Below the pieces are notes generated by a model. The model saw only the letters and a list, made by a program, of their open reading frames with translations, did no database searches and had not been told where the DNA came from. From NCBI GenBank assembly GCA_016793885.1, contig JAEUHE010000117.1:1-64000 (forward strand): a DNA stretch of 64,000 nucleotides, written 5' to 3'. Within the stretch, counting starts at the first letter, position 1; each line of letters opens with the position of its first letter. This stretch comes from Verrucomicrobiales bacterium (GTDB lineage Bacteria; Verrucomicrobiota; Verrucomicrobiia; Limisphaerales; UBA11320). Shown piece after piece: positions 53,276 to 61,770 of the stretch. The translations under genes were made by a program, and so were the position numbers.

Positions 53276-55060
53276 CTAGTTTTTGTCGTTTTGGAACAAT
53301 GTGGGCGCGACCTTGCGAGCGTAGCTGCGGGACCGCTCCAGGATCTCGGCGCCTGACTCGCTCGCCAAAGCGCTCTCCGCGAGCGCAATGGCCTCGCTCA
53401 TCTTAATCTGGCGAATCAGAAACTTAATCGCCGGAACCAGAGGGGGCGCGACGCTGAACTCAGCGACACCCAAACCTAGAATCAGAGGGGTCAGCTGGGG
53501 ATCACTGGCCATCTCCCCGCAGATGCCTGTCCAGATTCCGTGCTTCTTGCCCGCGTCCACCGTCGTCTTGATGAGGCGCACGATGGCAGGATGGGTCGGC
53601 TCGTAGAGATGAGCAATCTTCTCGTTCAGCCGGTCCACCGCCAAGGAATATTGGATCAGGTCGTTCGTGCCCAAACTGAAGAACTTCGCCCGCTTGGCCA
53701 AGGACTCAGCTGCCAGCGCCGCAGAAGGAATCTCGATCATGGCGCCAATCTCCATGTCCTCATTGAAGGCAACGCCCTCAGAGCGCAGCTCCTGCTTGAC
53801 CTCCTCCACCAACGCATTGGCCTGGTTGAGTTCGTCCAAACCGGAAATCATGGGATACATCATCTTGACGTTTCCATGCACCGAGGAACGGATAATGGCC
53901 CGCAGCTGGGCTCGAAAGATCTCCCTCTCCTGCAAACAAAACCGGATGGCTCGCCAGCCCAGGAACGGGTTCATCTCCTGCGGCACCGCCAAATGGGAGA
54001 GGATTTTGTCGCCGCCTAAATCCAAGGTGCGGATAATGACCGGGCACGGATTCAGCGATCGGGCCACCTCGTCATACGAGGCAAACTGCTGCTCCTCGGT
54101 GGGAGGGGTCTCTTGGTTGATAAACAAATACTCCGTTCGAAACAACCCAACCCCCTCCGCCCCATTGGCTTTTACCGCCTCGATGTCCTCCGCGCGCTCG
54201 ATGTTCGCCGACAACACCACGCGAACCCCGTCCCGGGTCACCGCCGGCTGATCGCGAACCTCACGGAGCCTGTCCTCTAAACTCACCTGCCGTTTGACGA
54301 TCTGACCATACTCGAACAGAGTCTGGTCCGTCGGATTCAAAATCACTAACCCGTTGTAACCATCGAGCAGGATCTCCTGCCCATTCCGTAGGTCTTGGCT
54401 GATGGTCTGCAGCCCAACCACCGCCGGAATTCGATGGGACCGAGCCATGATGGCCGTGTGAGAGGTCCGACTGCCGGCATCGGTCGCAAATCCCAGAACC
54501 TTCTTCTTGTCCAGCATGGCGGTCTGGGAAGGGGTGAGATCGTGGCTGATGATGATGCACGGCTCGGTCAGACTCTCGAGCACCGCTGGCTGCCGCCGAC
54601 CCAACAAATTGTTCAGAATGCGTGAGGACACATCTCGCATATCCGCCGCCCGCTCCCGCAGATACTCATCCTCGCTCTCACTCAGCGTGGTGGCATACTT
54701 TTCCGCAAACTGATGAAACGCAAATTCCGCGTTCATCTTTTGCTGCTGAATCCTGCGGGTTACTTCTTCAATCAACGTAGGATCTTCCAGAACAAGAAGA
54801 TGCGCATCAAAAATACTCGCATCCTTAACCCCAAGAGTTTGGGTCACCTGACGCTGAACCTCCAAGATCTCCTTGCGAGTATCGGCCAATCCCTGCTCCA
54901 ACCGCTTCACCTCGGCGTCCAATTCCTCGTCAGGAATGGTGTAGTGAGTGATGGAATCCTCCTTGGGGTTCACCAAAACGAGAGTACGCCCCCGGCAGAC
55001 CCCGGCTGAAACCGGGATCCCCCGGAAGATCCGTTCCGCCTTCTTCCGCGACGCTGGCAC
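53276..55060 (-). CDS. ptsI: PTS enzyme I (phosphoenolpyruvate-protein phosphotransferase)
   Basis: A 594-residue protein with the N-terminal HPr-interacting/phospho-His domain (phospho-His in SRTSHTAIMARS, about 190-200) and the C-terminal PEP-binding TIM barrel (GLFRTEYLFINQE near 305, LGTNDLIQYSLAVDR near 455, GEMASDPQ near 500). It transfers phosphate from PEP to HPr. No ptsH, hprK or sugar-specific enzyme II is nearby, so it may serve a regulatory PTS. Divergent from purA; co-directional with the nucleotidyltransferase. Confidence 0.94.
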   Translation of the reverse strand: MPASRKKAERIFRGIPVSAGVCRGRTLVLVNPKEDSITHYTIPDEELDAEVKRLEQGLADTRKEILEVQRQVTQTLGVKDASIFDAHLLVLEDPTLIEEVTRRIQQQKMNAEFAFHQFAEKYATTLSESEDEYLRERAADMRDVSSRILNNLLGRRQPAVLESLTEPCIIISHDLTPSQTAMLDKKKVLGFATDAGSRTSHTAIMARSHRIPAVVGLQTISQDLRNGQEILLDGYNGLVILNPTDQTLFEYGQIVKRQVSLEDRLREVRDQPAVTRDGVRVVLSANIERAEDIEAVKANGAEGVGLFRTEYLFINQETPPTEEQQFASYDEVARSLNPCPVIIRTLDLGGDKILSHLAVPQEMNPFLGWRAIRFCLQEREIFRAQLRAIIRSSVHGNVKMMYPMISGLDELNQANALVEEVKQELRSEGVAFNEDMEIGAMIEIPSAALAAESLAKRAKFFSLGTNDLIQYSLAVDRLNEKIAHLYEPTHPAIVRLIKTTVDAGKKHGIWTGICGEMASDPQLTPLILGLGVAEFSVAPPLVPAIKFLIRQIKMSEAIALAESALASESGAEILERSRSYARKVAPTLFQNDKN

Positions 55061-55114
55061 GGAAAACTCTTACCTGCCCCGGAGGCACTTGGGAAGACAA
55101 GAATCGTTCCGCGA

Positions 55115-55195
55115 TTGACACCCAGCCGGGAGATACTTAGCGTCCGACCGTAAATACCGAGCGGACGCCCCGAATTTACACTTCGGGGATTTTTT
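55115..55195 (+). promoter_or_regulatory. purA leader with -35-like box and terminator-like hairpin
   Basis: TTGACA at 55115-55120 is a perfect -35 box; a -10 partner is weak. A hairpin at 55140-55168 (GCGTCCG with CGGACGC) is followed directly by a second at 55168-55188 (CCCCGAA with TTCGGGG) and six T residues. The second is a textbook terminator shape, but no upstream gene runs into it because ptsI is divergent. It ends 22 bases before the purA ATG, which suggests transcription attenuation of purA. No known purine riboswitch consensus was recognised. Confidence 0.6.
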
Positions 55196-55217
55196 GTTTT
55201 CCCAGTTCGAGATCATT

Positions 55218-56486
55218 ATGGCTAACACGATTTTGGTAGGCGCCCAATGGGGCGATGAAGGCAAAGGCAAGATCATTGACGTCCTCACCGAACAGGCGGA
55301 CATCGTGGTCCGTTCCCAGGGCGGTAATAATGCGGGGCATACGGTCTACCTGGGGCCAAAAAAATATGTGCTGCACCTGGTTCCCTCGGGAATCCTGCGC
55401 AAGCGCAAGGTGTGCGTCATCGGCAATGGCGTCGTGATCGATCCCATCAACCTGGTTCAGGAGCTCGACGGACTCGAGAAACTCGGGATCAAGATGGGAC
55501 GCAACCTGCTGATCAGCGAGACCGCCCATCTGGTCTTTCCCTACCACCGTGAGCTGGATGCCCAGCGCGAGGTGACCAAAGGAAAGAACAAGATCGGCAC
55601 CACCAAACGGGGCATCGGTCCGGCCTACGGGGATAAGGCAGCCCGCACCGGCCTGCGAATGATCGACCTTACCAAACCGGAGCAGTTTGCCGAGAAGCTC
55701 AAGCTGAAGATCAAAGAAAACAACGAGATTTTGAAGGCGTTTGGAGCCAAACCGCTGCAGTACAAACAGATTTTAAAGGACTATCTCGCGGCGGGAAAAC
55801 GCCTGACGCCTTTCGTGGCCAATACCGTGGTTTATCTCCACGAGGCCTGCCGCGCCAACAAGAACATCCTCTTCGAAGGCGCCCAAGGCACGTTCCTGGA
55901 TATCGATCACGGGACCTACCCCTACGTCACCTCCTCCAACACGACGGCGGGCGGAGCGTGCACCGGGTCAGGGGTGCCCCCGCATCGAATGGACAGTGTC
56001 ATCGGCGTGATGAAGGCCTACACGACGCGTGTCGGCGAGGGACCTTTTCCGACCGAGAACGCCGAACTCTCTGATTTCTTGCATGGGTTGGGACGCGAGT
56101 TCGGTGCCACCACGGGCCGGGCTCGCCGGTGCGGATGGTTCGATGCGGTGGCGACCCGCCATGCCGCCATGGTCAATGGCATCGACGACCTGGCCGTGAC
56201 CAATGTCGATGGCCTCGACACTCTCGATGTAGTTCGTGTGTGCGTCGGATATCGCCACGCAGGGAAGCGCTATGACTACGTTCCGGCCGATGCCGAGGTC
56301 CTGGGTCAGTGCCAGCCCGACTACGTCGAATTTCCCGGATGGAAGACTGACACGAGCAAGGCCCGCCGCTGGAAGGATCTGCCCGGAAAAGCCCGCGCTT
56401 ACCTGGACGCCATCGCCCAGTTGACCGAAGCCCGATTGGCGATTGTCTCGGTAGGGCCGGCGCGCGATCAAACTTTGTTCCTCTGA
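55218..56486 (+). CDS. purA: Adenylosuccinate synthetase
   Basis: The product is 422 residues from the ATG at 55218. Motifs are full: VGAQWGDEGKGKIIDVLTE (GTP loop and catalytic Asp), GGNNAGHTVY (catalytic His), GPAYGDKAARTGLR, and FEGAQGTFLDIDHGTYPYVT. It condenses IMP and aspartate with GTP, the first committed step to AMP. Standard length. Possible attenuation is noted in the leader entry. Confidence 0.96.
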   Translation: MANTILVGAQWGDEGKGKIIDVLTEQADIVVRSQGGNNAGHTVYLGPKKYVLHLVPSGILRKRKVCVIGNGVVIDPINLVQELDGLEKLGIKMGRNLLISETAHLVFPYHRELDAQREVTKGKNKIGTTKRGIGPAYGDKAARTGLRMIDLTKPEQFAEKLKLKIKENNEILKAFGAKPLQYKQILKDYLAAGKRLTPFVANTVVYLHEACRANKNILFEGAQGTFLDIDHGTYPYVTSSNTTAGGACTGSGVPPHRMDSVIGVMKAYTTRVGEGPFPTENAELSDFLHGLGREFGATTGRARRCGWFDAVATRHAAMVNGIDDLAVTNVDGLDTLDVVRVCVGYRHAGKRYDYVPADAEVLGQCQPDYVEFPGWKTDTSKARRWKDLPGKARAYLDAIAQLTEARLAIVSVGPARDQTLFL

Positions 56487-56569
56487 GACCAGTTCGGTAT
56501 TGATAATTCCCTGCTTACCAGTCAGTTTAGGAGTCAGGCAATCCAAAGACTCGCCTCCAGACTGGTAGC

Positions 56570-57058
56570 ATGAGCGCGCGAAGAGCCATCGAGATTCTTC
56601 TCGTGGAAGATAACCCGGGGGATGTGCGTCTCGCCCGGGAGGCTTTCTACGATGCAGCTGTCCCCCATCGGTTTCATTGGGTGCAGGACGGCGTCGAAGC
56701 CCTTGCATTCCTCCGGCGAGAAGGTCGGCACGAGCAAGCACCCATCCCCGACCTTGTTCTACTGGATCTGAAGCTTCCGCGCAAAGGTGGTCAAGAACTG
56801 CTCGCCGAGCTGCGTAAGAACCAGGAATTTGATCATCTCCCCATCTTCATCCTGACCAGCGCATTCGCTGAGGATCCCGTGCATCAGGTTGCTGTCCAGC
56901 AAGCCACGGTGTTCCTGACCAAGCCCATGGGGATCGACGGATACATCCGCATGGCCCGATCCATCGGCGACCGCTGGCAGACCTTGGCACCTGGGCCGGT
57001 CACGGCCGGTTCGGAAGTCTGGCGAGGACTCGCACCGACTGCTTCGCGCAATGACTGA
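56570..57058 (+). CDS. Single-domain response regulator (Rcp1-like)
   Basis: A 162-residue receiver protein: LLVEDNPGDV acidic pair, phospho-Asp in LVLLDLKLPRKGG, Thr in IFILTSAF and Lys in VFLTKPMG. The EDNPGD and LPRKGG motifs are those of Rcp1-type regulators that pair with phytochrome-like kinases. It has no output domain. Its end overlaps the following histidine kinase gene by eight bases, so they are a coupled pair. Confidence 0.92.
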   Translation: MSARRAIEILLVEDNPGDVRLAREAFYDAAVPHRFHWVQDGVEALAFLRREGRHEQAPIPDLVLLDLKLPRKGGQELLAELRKNQEFDHLPIFILTSAFAEDPVHQVAVQQATVFLTKPMGIDGYIRMARSIGDRWQTLAPGPVTAGSEVWRGLAPTASRND

Positions 57059-58988
57059 AAGCACTCCCCGCAGCTCTCCGTCCAACGCCTCCTCGTCGGG
57101 TGCTCCCGACGAGAACCGTCCTCCTCTCCTCCAACGCCTGCGAACTCGGTTGCTCCTGCTCGTCGCCCTGGCCGTAGCGCCCATGTTGGGCCTGGTGCTA
57201 TTCACAGCCTGGGATCAACGAAACCAGGCCCACGAGGAGGTGCGAAGCGAGGCCCTCCGACTCACGCGCATTGCGATCAAACTCCAAGAACAGCATCTGG
57301 AGGCCGCCCGCCAACTCCTTTCCACCCTGGCTCAAATGGGCCGCTGGAGATCAGCCACCAACCCGGCCGCCACCTCATTGCTCTTTGGACAGCTCATGCA
57401 GTTGCACCCGGTCTACACCACCATCGGGGCCGTCGATGCGGAGGGGAATGTGATTGCCAGCGGTTCCGCCCTTGCCGAAGGTGAGGCCAAGGTGACCAGC
57501 AAACTCTGGTTCCAGCGTGTCCGCCAGTTGCGGACGTTCGCAGTCGGCGACTACAGCGTCGCGAATCCCCACCGAAAACTCACCGTCAATCTGGCCTACC
57601 CCATCCTGGAAAGGACCAACCAGATGTTCCTCGGGGCGGTTTACGCGGCACTCGACTTCTCCTGGATTGGCACCTTGGCCCTGGAATCCAAACTGCCAGA
57701 AAACTCAACCATCGCCGTGCTCGACAACACCTGGCGAGTGGTTGGTCAGTTTTCCTCATCGGACCGTGGAAGCGGTTCCCAAGGGCAAGGACTCCCGTTA
57801 AGCAGCATGGATTGGCGGTTCCGCGCCGGGGAAACCACGTTTGAACAGAAGGACTCGGACGGAGTGCCGAGGCTGTACTGCATCAACGCGCTGATCGGCG
57901 ATGAGGCGGATCCCGAGCTGCGGGTGGCCGTAGGAATTCCTTCAAAAGCAGCGTTCGAGGGCACTCGCCGAGCGCTGGCGATGAATCTGGGTGTGCTCGG
58001 CGGAGTGACTCTGCTGACCGGACTCTTGGCCTGGTTCGGGGCCGAGGGCTTCATCCTGCGCGGCATCCATCCGCTGCTCAAGGTGGCGCGTGAACTCCAC
58101 CGGGGAAATCTGTCGGCCCGCAGCGGCATGCCTCACTCCGGAGGGGAACTCAACCAACTGGCCGCTGCCTTCGATGAGATGGCGGTCAGCCTCGAGCAAC
58201 GCGTGGCCGAACGTCAGCGCGCCGAAGCACGGCTAAAATCGCTCAACGAAGACTTGGAACGCAAGGTCAGCGAGCGAACTCACGAGCTGCAACGCTCCAA
58301 CAAGGAACTCGAAGAGTTCGCGTATGCGGCGTCTCATGATTTGCAGGAGCCGCTCCGAATGATCACCGGCCACCTCCAGTTGCTCGAGCGGCGCTACAAA
58401 GGAAAACTGGATCAGAACGCCGATGACTTCATCCACTTCGCCGTCGATGGAGCCAAGCGGATGGATCAGCTCATCGTCGATCTGCTCACCTACAGCCGCG
58501 TAGGAACCCACGGCCAGGCGCTGGTGGCGGTCGACCTCAACACGGTGGTGGCCCGCGCCCGCGAGAACCTCGCCCTGCGCATCGAGGAAAACAAGGCCTC
58601 CATCCAAACCGAGCGGCTCCCCCGTGTTCTCGGCGACCCGTTGCAGCTCACGCTCGTCTTCCAAAACCTACTCAGCAACGGCATCAAGTTTCACGGGAAT
58701 CGCGCGCCCCAGATCGAGATCAACTGCGTTCCCGCCCTCGAGCATCCCGACCAGTTCTGGATGGTCATTGTCAAAGATCATGGCATTGGCATCGAACCCA
58801 AATACTTCGATCGCCTCTTCCAACTCTTCCAGCGCCTGCACACCCGCGAGGAGTATCCCGGCACCGGCATCGGCCTCGCCATCTGCAAACGCGTGGTGGA
58901 GCGTCACGGCGGAAAAATCTGGATCGAATCAACTCCCGGCGAAGGCACCACGTTCTTCTTCACCCTCCGCCGATGTGCGGCGGCCTAG
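57051..58988 (+). CDS. Sensor histidine kinase with extracytoplasmic sensor and HAMP domain
   Basis: A 645-residue protein: helix 1 at about 25-48 (RLRTRLLLLVALAVAPMLGL), a Cache-like sensor region at about 50-300, helix 2 at about 305-328, HAMP at about 330-385, a coiled coil, HisKA with the phospho-His in AYAASHDLQEPLRMI (about 420-440), N-box FQNLLSNGIKFHG, G1 VKDHGIGIEPKYF and G2 YPGTGIGLAICKRV. The SHDLQEPLR box is typical of phytochrome-type kinases, although no chromophore domain is present. It passes phosphate to the receiver protein encoded before it. Confidence 0.92.
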   Translation: MTESTPRSSPSNASSSGAPDENRPPLLQRLRTRLLLLVALAVAPMLGLVLFTAWDQRNQAHEEVRSEALRLTRIAIKLQEQHLEAARQLLSTLAQMGRWRSATNPAATSLLFGQLMQLHPVYTTIGAVDAEGNVIASGSALAEGEAKVTSKLWFQRVRQLRTFAVGDYSVANPHRKLTVNLAYPILERTNQMFLGAVYAALDFSWIGTLALESKLPENSTIAVLDNTWRVVGQFSSSDRGSGSQGQGLPLSSMDWRFRAGETTFEQKDSDGVPRLYCINALIGDEADPELRVAVGIPSKAAFEGTRRALAMNLGVLGGVTLLTGLLAWFGAEGFILRGIHPLLKVARELHRGNLSARSGMPHSGGELNQLAAAFDEMAVSLEQRVAERQRAEARLKSLNEDLERKVSERTHELQRSNKELEEFAYAASHDLQEPLRMITGHLQLLERRYKGKLDQNADDFIHFAVDGAKRMDQLIVDLLTYSRVGTHGQALVAVDLNTVVARARENLALRIEENKASIQTERLPRVLGDPLQLTLVFQNLLSNGIKFHGNRAPQIEINCVPALEHPDQFWMVIVKDHGIGIEPKYFDRLFQLFQRLHTREEYPGTGIGLAICKRVVERHGGKIWIESTPGEGTTFFFTLRRCAAA

Positions 58989-59045
58989 GGAAAGCAGGCA
59001 TCCAGGTTTGACGCGGCGTGAGCCGAACGCGATGGTGGCCGTGGC

Positions 59046-59612
59046 ATGCCATTGGAAAGGCTAACGCGGGATCGGTTGATCGAAGCCCTGAATCTGCTGG
59101 GGACACTCGCAGAGCAGGAAGACGTAACACTGGAACTGTGCATTGATGGCGGTGGTGCCATGATGCTCGCCTACAGCGCTCGGGAAGCCACCAAGGACTT
59201 GGATGTTCTCGCGAAACCGAGCACCACGGCCCTCCGTTTGTCGGGCATCGTCGCTCAGCGGCTGGGTTTGGATGAAGGGTGGCTCAACAGCGATGTGAGC
59301 CAGTTCGTTTCCATCGATGGAACCTATGCGCCCTTGGAAATTGAGGGCTTGGAGGCTGCCGCCCGAAAGCGACTGAAAATCACCCGCCCCTCCGCCAGCT
59401 ACCTGCTAGCCATGAAGTGCCTGGCCGCTAGATCTGCCCTGCCCGGTTACGCGGGAGACGTGGGAGATATCCGGTTTCTCATCCGCAAGATGGGCATTCG
59501 GTCGCTGGACCAGGTCGAGGAGCACCTGCAGCGATTCTATCCTCAAGAGGCGCGCTCGCCAAAGGTTCAGGAGTTCATTCGTGGGATTTTGGAGGAGGGT
59601 TTACCGGAATGA
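59046..59612 (+). CDS. Nucleotidyltransferase-fold protein, DUF6036-like
   Basis: A 188-residue protein. LCIDGGGAMMLAYSAREATKDLDVL (about 30-54) has the GG...DhD pattern of minimal nucleotidyltransferases; later KCLAARSALPGYAGDVGDIRFLIRKMG has the helical layout seen in AbiEii/DUF6036 proteins. These are toxin or NTase components in two-gene systems. Its last codon overlaps the next gene (ATGA), a common arrangement in toxin-antitoxin pairs. No antitoxin with DNA-binding features is encoded before it. Confidence 0.75.
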   Translation: MPLERLTRDRLIEALNLLGTLAEQEDVTLELCIDGGGAMMLAYSAREATKDLDVLAKPSTTALRLSGIVAQRLGLDEGWLNSDVSQFVSIDGTYAPLEIEGLEAAARKRLKITRPSASYLLAMKCLAARSALPGYAGDVGDIRFLIRKMGIRSLDQVEEHLQRFYPQEARSPKVQEFIRGILEEGLPE

Positions 59613-60019
59613 GTGGCGAAACCGGCCATCGACCCTCATCGCTGCAGGAGGTGGCCGAGTGGACCGCCCGTTGGGATGCGTTCGGTCTTCATCTCAAGGA
59701 TTTCCTCCATGTGTTCGAGAAGGCTCGCCGCGAAGGGCGTCCACTTCGAGACCTGCTCGTTGCACCGCCCAGAAATCTGGCGGCAGAATTCACCGGTGGA
59801 GATATTTGTGACGCGTTCCTAGCGGCGACGGCGGATTACCTGTCGAGGAAGAACGGGTTCCCTCCGCCTGCCTGGGCCCTTTGCGAGAACTTGGTGCTAG
59901 ACCAGCCATGGTTTTCGGAAACCTATCCCGCGGTCCGAATGCGGCTCCTACGCGACACTCCATCGGCGTTCAAAGATAAGAACCTGTTCGTCTTCGAGTC
60001 CGCCCTTCAAGTCGCCTAG
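59609..60019 (+). CDS. Partner of the nucleotidyltransferase-like protein
   Basis: A 136-residue soluble, mostly helical protein beginning SLQEVAEWTARWDAFGLHLKDFLHVFEKARREG. No known domain is recognised. It starts four bases within the end of the DUF6036-like gene and is therefore translated with it. It could be the antitoxin of a two-gene system or a subunit. The rest of the gene shows normal coding composition. The family is not named because no motif is diagnostic. Confidence 0.7.
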   Translation: MSGETGHRPSSLQEVAEWTARWDAFGLHLKDFLHVFEKARREGRPLRDLLVAPPRNLAAEFTGGDICDAFLAATADYLSRKNGFPPPAWALCENLVLDQPWFSETYPAVRMRLLRDTPSAFKDKNLFVFESALQVA

Positions 60020-60197
60020 CAGCCTGCCGGACCTGTCCCCACCCCACGTGAGTCCGGCTGTGGAGTCCTTCTGTGCTGAGCTATCCCTTAGGAATCGTCG
60101 CGAAAGGCTGCTAGATATTCGGTCTAATGGTTTCTGCGTGGATGCGGAAGCGGGAGCGATTGATTCCGGGAGAGGCTTGAAAGGGCAACGTCACCAA

Positions 60198-60248
60198 GGT
60201 AGGGAGGGACTCTGCTCGAGCCCATGAATGCCCAGGGTTTAGGAGGAT
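60198..60248 (+). repeat. Dispersed repeat A, copy 3
   Basis: It begins GGTAGGGAGGGACTCTG and continues CTCGAGCCCATGAATGCCC. It matches the 45110 and 6231 copies over about 45 bases and then diverges. Confidence 0.7.
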
Positions 60249-60379
60249 AAATGGCCCGTGAACCATTCCGGTTTCTGGGATAAAAAGCCAAACCGAAAAC
60301 ACAAATGCATCCCGTCCCCTTGGGGTGTTCTCCGTGTGATCTGTGTGCTCCGTGGGCAACAACTCGGATCTTGAAATCT

Positions 60380-60697
60380 TCAGCTCGGCCCAAATTCAAA
60401 CCGAGGGGTTCGATGATTGTTCTCACGTCCATTGTCAGAACTAAGAGATCTGCTCTTTGGAGAGCGAACGGCGAGCGTGGCTGCCAAGGCGAACCCCAGG
60501 AACACTGCAATGTTAGGCTCTGGAACCACGTAGAGTCCGAGGCTCTCTAGCGCTTCTGGTCTACATCCAAGGGGCAGTCCACGTAAACGTCCTTCTGCGT
60601 CCAGCCCTGACAGTTCATAATTGGTAATCAGACGAGATGTGGCTCTAGGGACCGTGTCATCAGCAAGTTGATGAACCACGGATTTCTCGGATGACAC
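60380..60697 (-). pseudogene. Remnant of a PEP-CTERM secreted protein
   Basis: The 105-codon frame contains VVPEPNIAVFLGFALAA near residues 57-73 and a following basic stretch (RSPKSRS), the tripartite PEP-CTERM sorting signal: VPEP, a hydrophobic segment, then basic residues. Such signals sit at the very end of proteins, but here 21 residues of unrelated sequence follow and no signal peptide or globular domain precedes. It is probably a decayed 3' end of a secreted protein gene. Confidence 0.55.
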
Positions 60698-60938
60698 GGA
60701 TAGCGAACTAGATCCCCGAGCCGGTGGTCAATGATGATTTTTGGGACGAATGTTCCCGCAGTGCGGCTCCTCAATCTGGCTCCATCCGTGGGATCCGAGA
60801 AATCCGTGGTCACAACTGCCGTTTTGAGATTCATCTCTGTTTGTAGGCCGTCCTTTGCCAACCGCTAGCTCAGGCGACTGCTGCCACCACCAGCAACTCA
60901 ATCGAGGTGAACGCGGAGGAACCTGGCACCGCGGGGCA

Positions 60939-61694
60939 CTATCGCTCAAGCGTGGTGAGCAGATGTCGAACCTCGCTCTCCATTTCGTCCGGGCTGGCGA
61001 CGGTTTTAGCGATCTCCACATACATCAGCTCGCGACATTTTTCCCGCATGCGATGCACTGCCACCGCCACCGCATTCGTGGACATCCCCAGCTTGGCAGC
61101 CGGTTCAGCATAGTCACGGAACCCCGTATCATCGGTGAGGAACGCCTTGAGCACGTCAAACTGCTCGACCTTCTTGGAGCGGACGAACTCTTCACGCAGC
61201 TCCTTGAGAACCTGGTCATAGAGCGTCAAAAACCACTGCCGAGTGAACAGTTTCTCGGGCGACATCTCGATCGCCGGTTCATTCTGGAATCGTGTTTCCG
61301 CATCCTCGTCGTCCAAGGAGATGATCACCTGGCCTCCCCCACGCTTTTGAGCGTTCGCCCGCTTGCGCTGATCGAGCAGGAAGTGATCCAGAGCCGCGAG
61401 GAGGAATGACCGAAACTTTCCTTTGGTGCGATCCGCCGAGCCGAGGTAGTTCTCGCGCAGAATGCGCTGAAAAAAATCTTGGGTCAGGTCCTGGGCTTGG
61501 TCCGCATCAAAACCCCGCCGACGCACATGCGCGTACAACGGATACCAGTAGCTGCGACAGAGCTTCTCGAGCGCTGCTTCCGCTTGGGCAGGATTCCCCT
61601 GGCGGGCCATCTGCAGATTCGTCCAGGAGGTGGCGCTGAATTGAGCCCAGCGATCTCGGTCGAACCCAGGTGATTGGTCGCTTGTGTCAGGCAT
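60939..61694 (-). CDS. ECF-like RNA polymerase sigma factor, second type
   Basis: A 251-residue protein with sigma region 2 (SYWYPLYAHVRRRGFDADQAQDLTQDFF, then GKFRSFLLAALDHFLLDQ) and region 4 (DYAEPAAKLGMSTNAVAVAVHRMREKC). The DQAQDLTQDFF box is typical of the expanded ECF groups of Planctomycetes and Verrucomicrobia. It is unrelated in detail to the factor at 41.2 kb. It sits alone with no anti-sigma gene near, so it may be controlled by phosphorylation or by transcription. Confidence 0.85.
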   Translation of the reverse strand: MPDTSDQSPGFDRDRWAQFSATSWTNLQMARQGNPAQAEAALEKLCRSYWYPLYAHVRRRGFDADQAQDLTQDFFQRILRENYLGSADRTKGKFRSFLLAALDHFLLDQRKRANAQKRGGGQVIISLDDEDAETRFQNEPAIEMSPEKLFTRQWFLTLYDQVLKELREEFVRSKKVEQFDVLKAFLTDDTGFRDYAEPAAKLGMSTNAVAVAVHRMREKCRELMYVEIAKTVASPDEMESEVRHLLTTLER

Positions 61695-61770
61695 GGTTGG
61701 CTGTTTCTCTGAGCATCATTGAACTCGCTAAGGCCCAGGCTGGCGAGCAGAAACTAACCCCAGAAAGGGG

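Larger units (their letters stand above)
60020..60938. other. Repeat-rich gap with a PEP-CTERM gene remnant
   Basis: It contains a repeat A copy (60198-60248), the remnant listed separately, and two facing fragments of a GGATTTCTCGGAT repeat: about 60680 on the plus strand (followed by ACACGGAT) and about 60787-60804 on the minus strand (preceded there by ATCCGTGG). The fragment at about 60319-60352 (CTCCGTGTGATCTGTG) is another low-complexity dispersed sequence. No intact gene is seen. Confidence 0.6.

Noticed and set aside
55070-55217. Known purine or preQ1 riboswitch in the purA leader
   Set aside because: The conserved junction sequences of these classes were not recognised; only the terminator-like hairpins support regulation.
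60111-60362. An 83-residue minus-strand protein
   Set aside because: It is made of repeat A and other dispersed low-complexity fragments (CTCCGTGTGATCTGTG), with no coding character.
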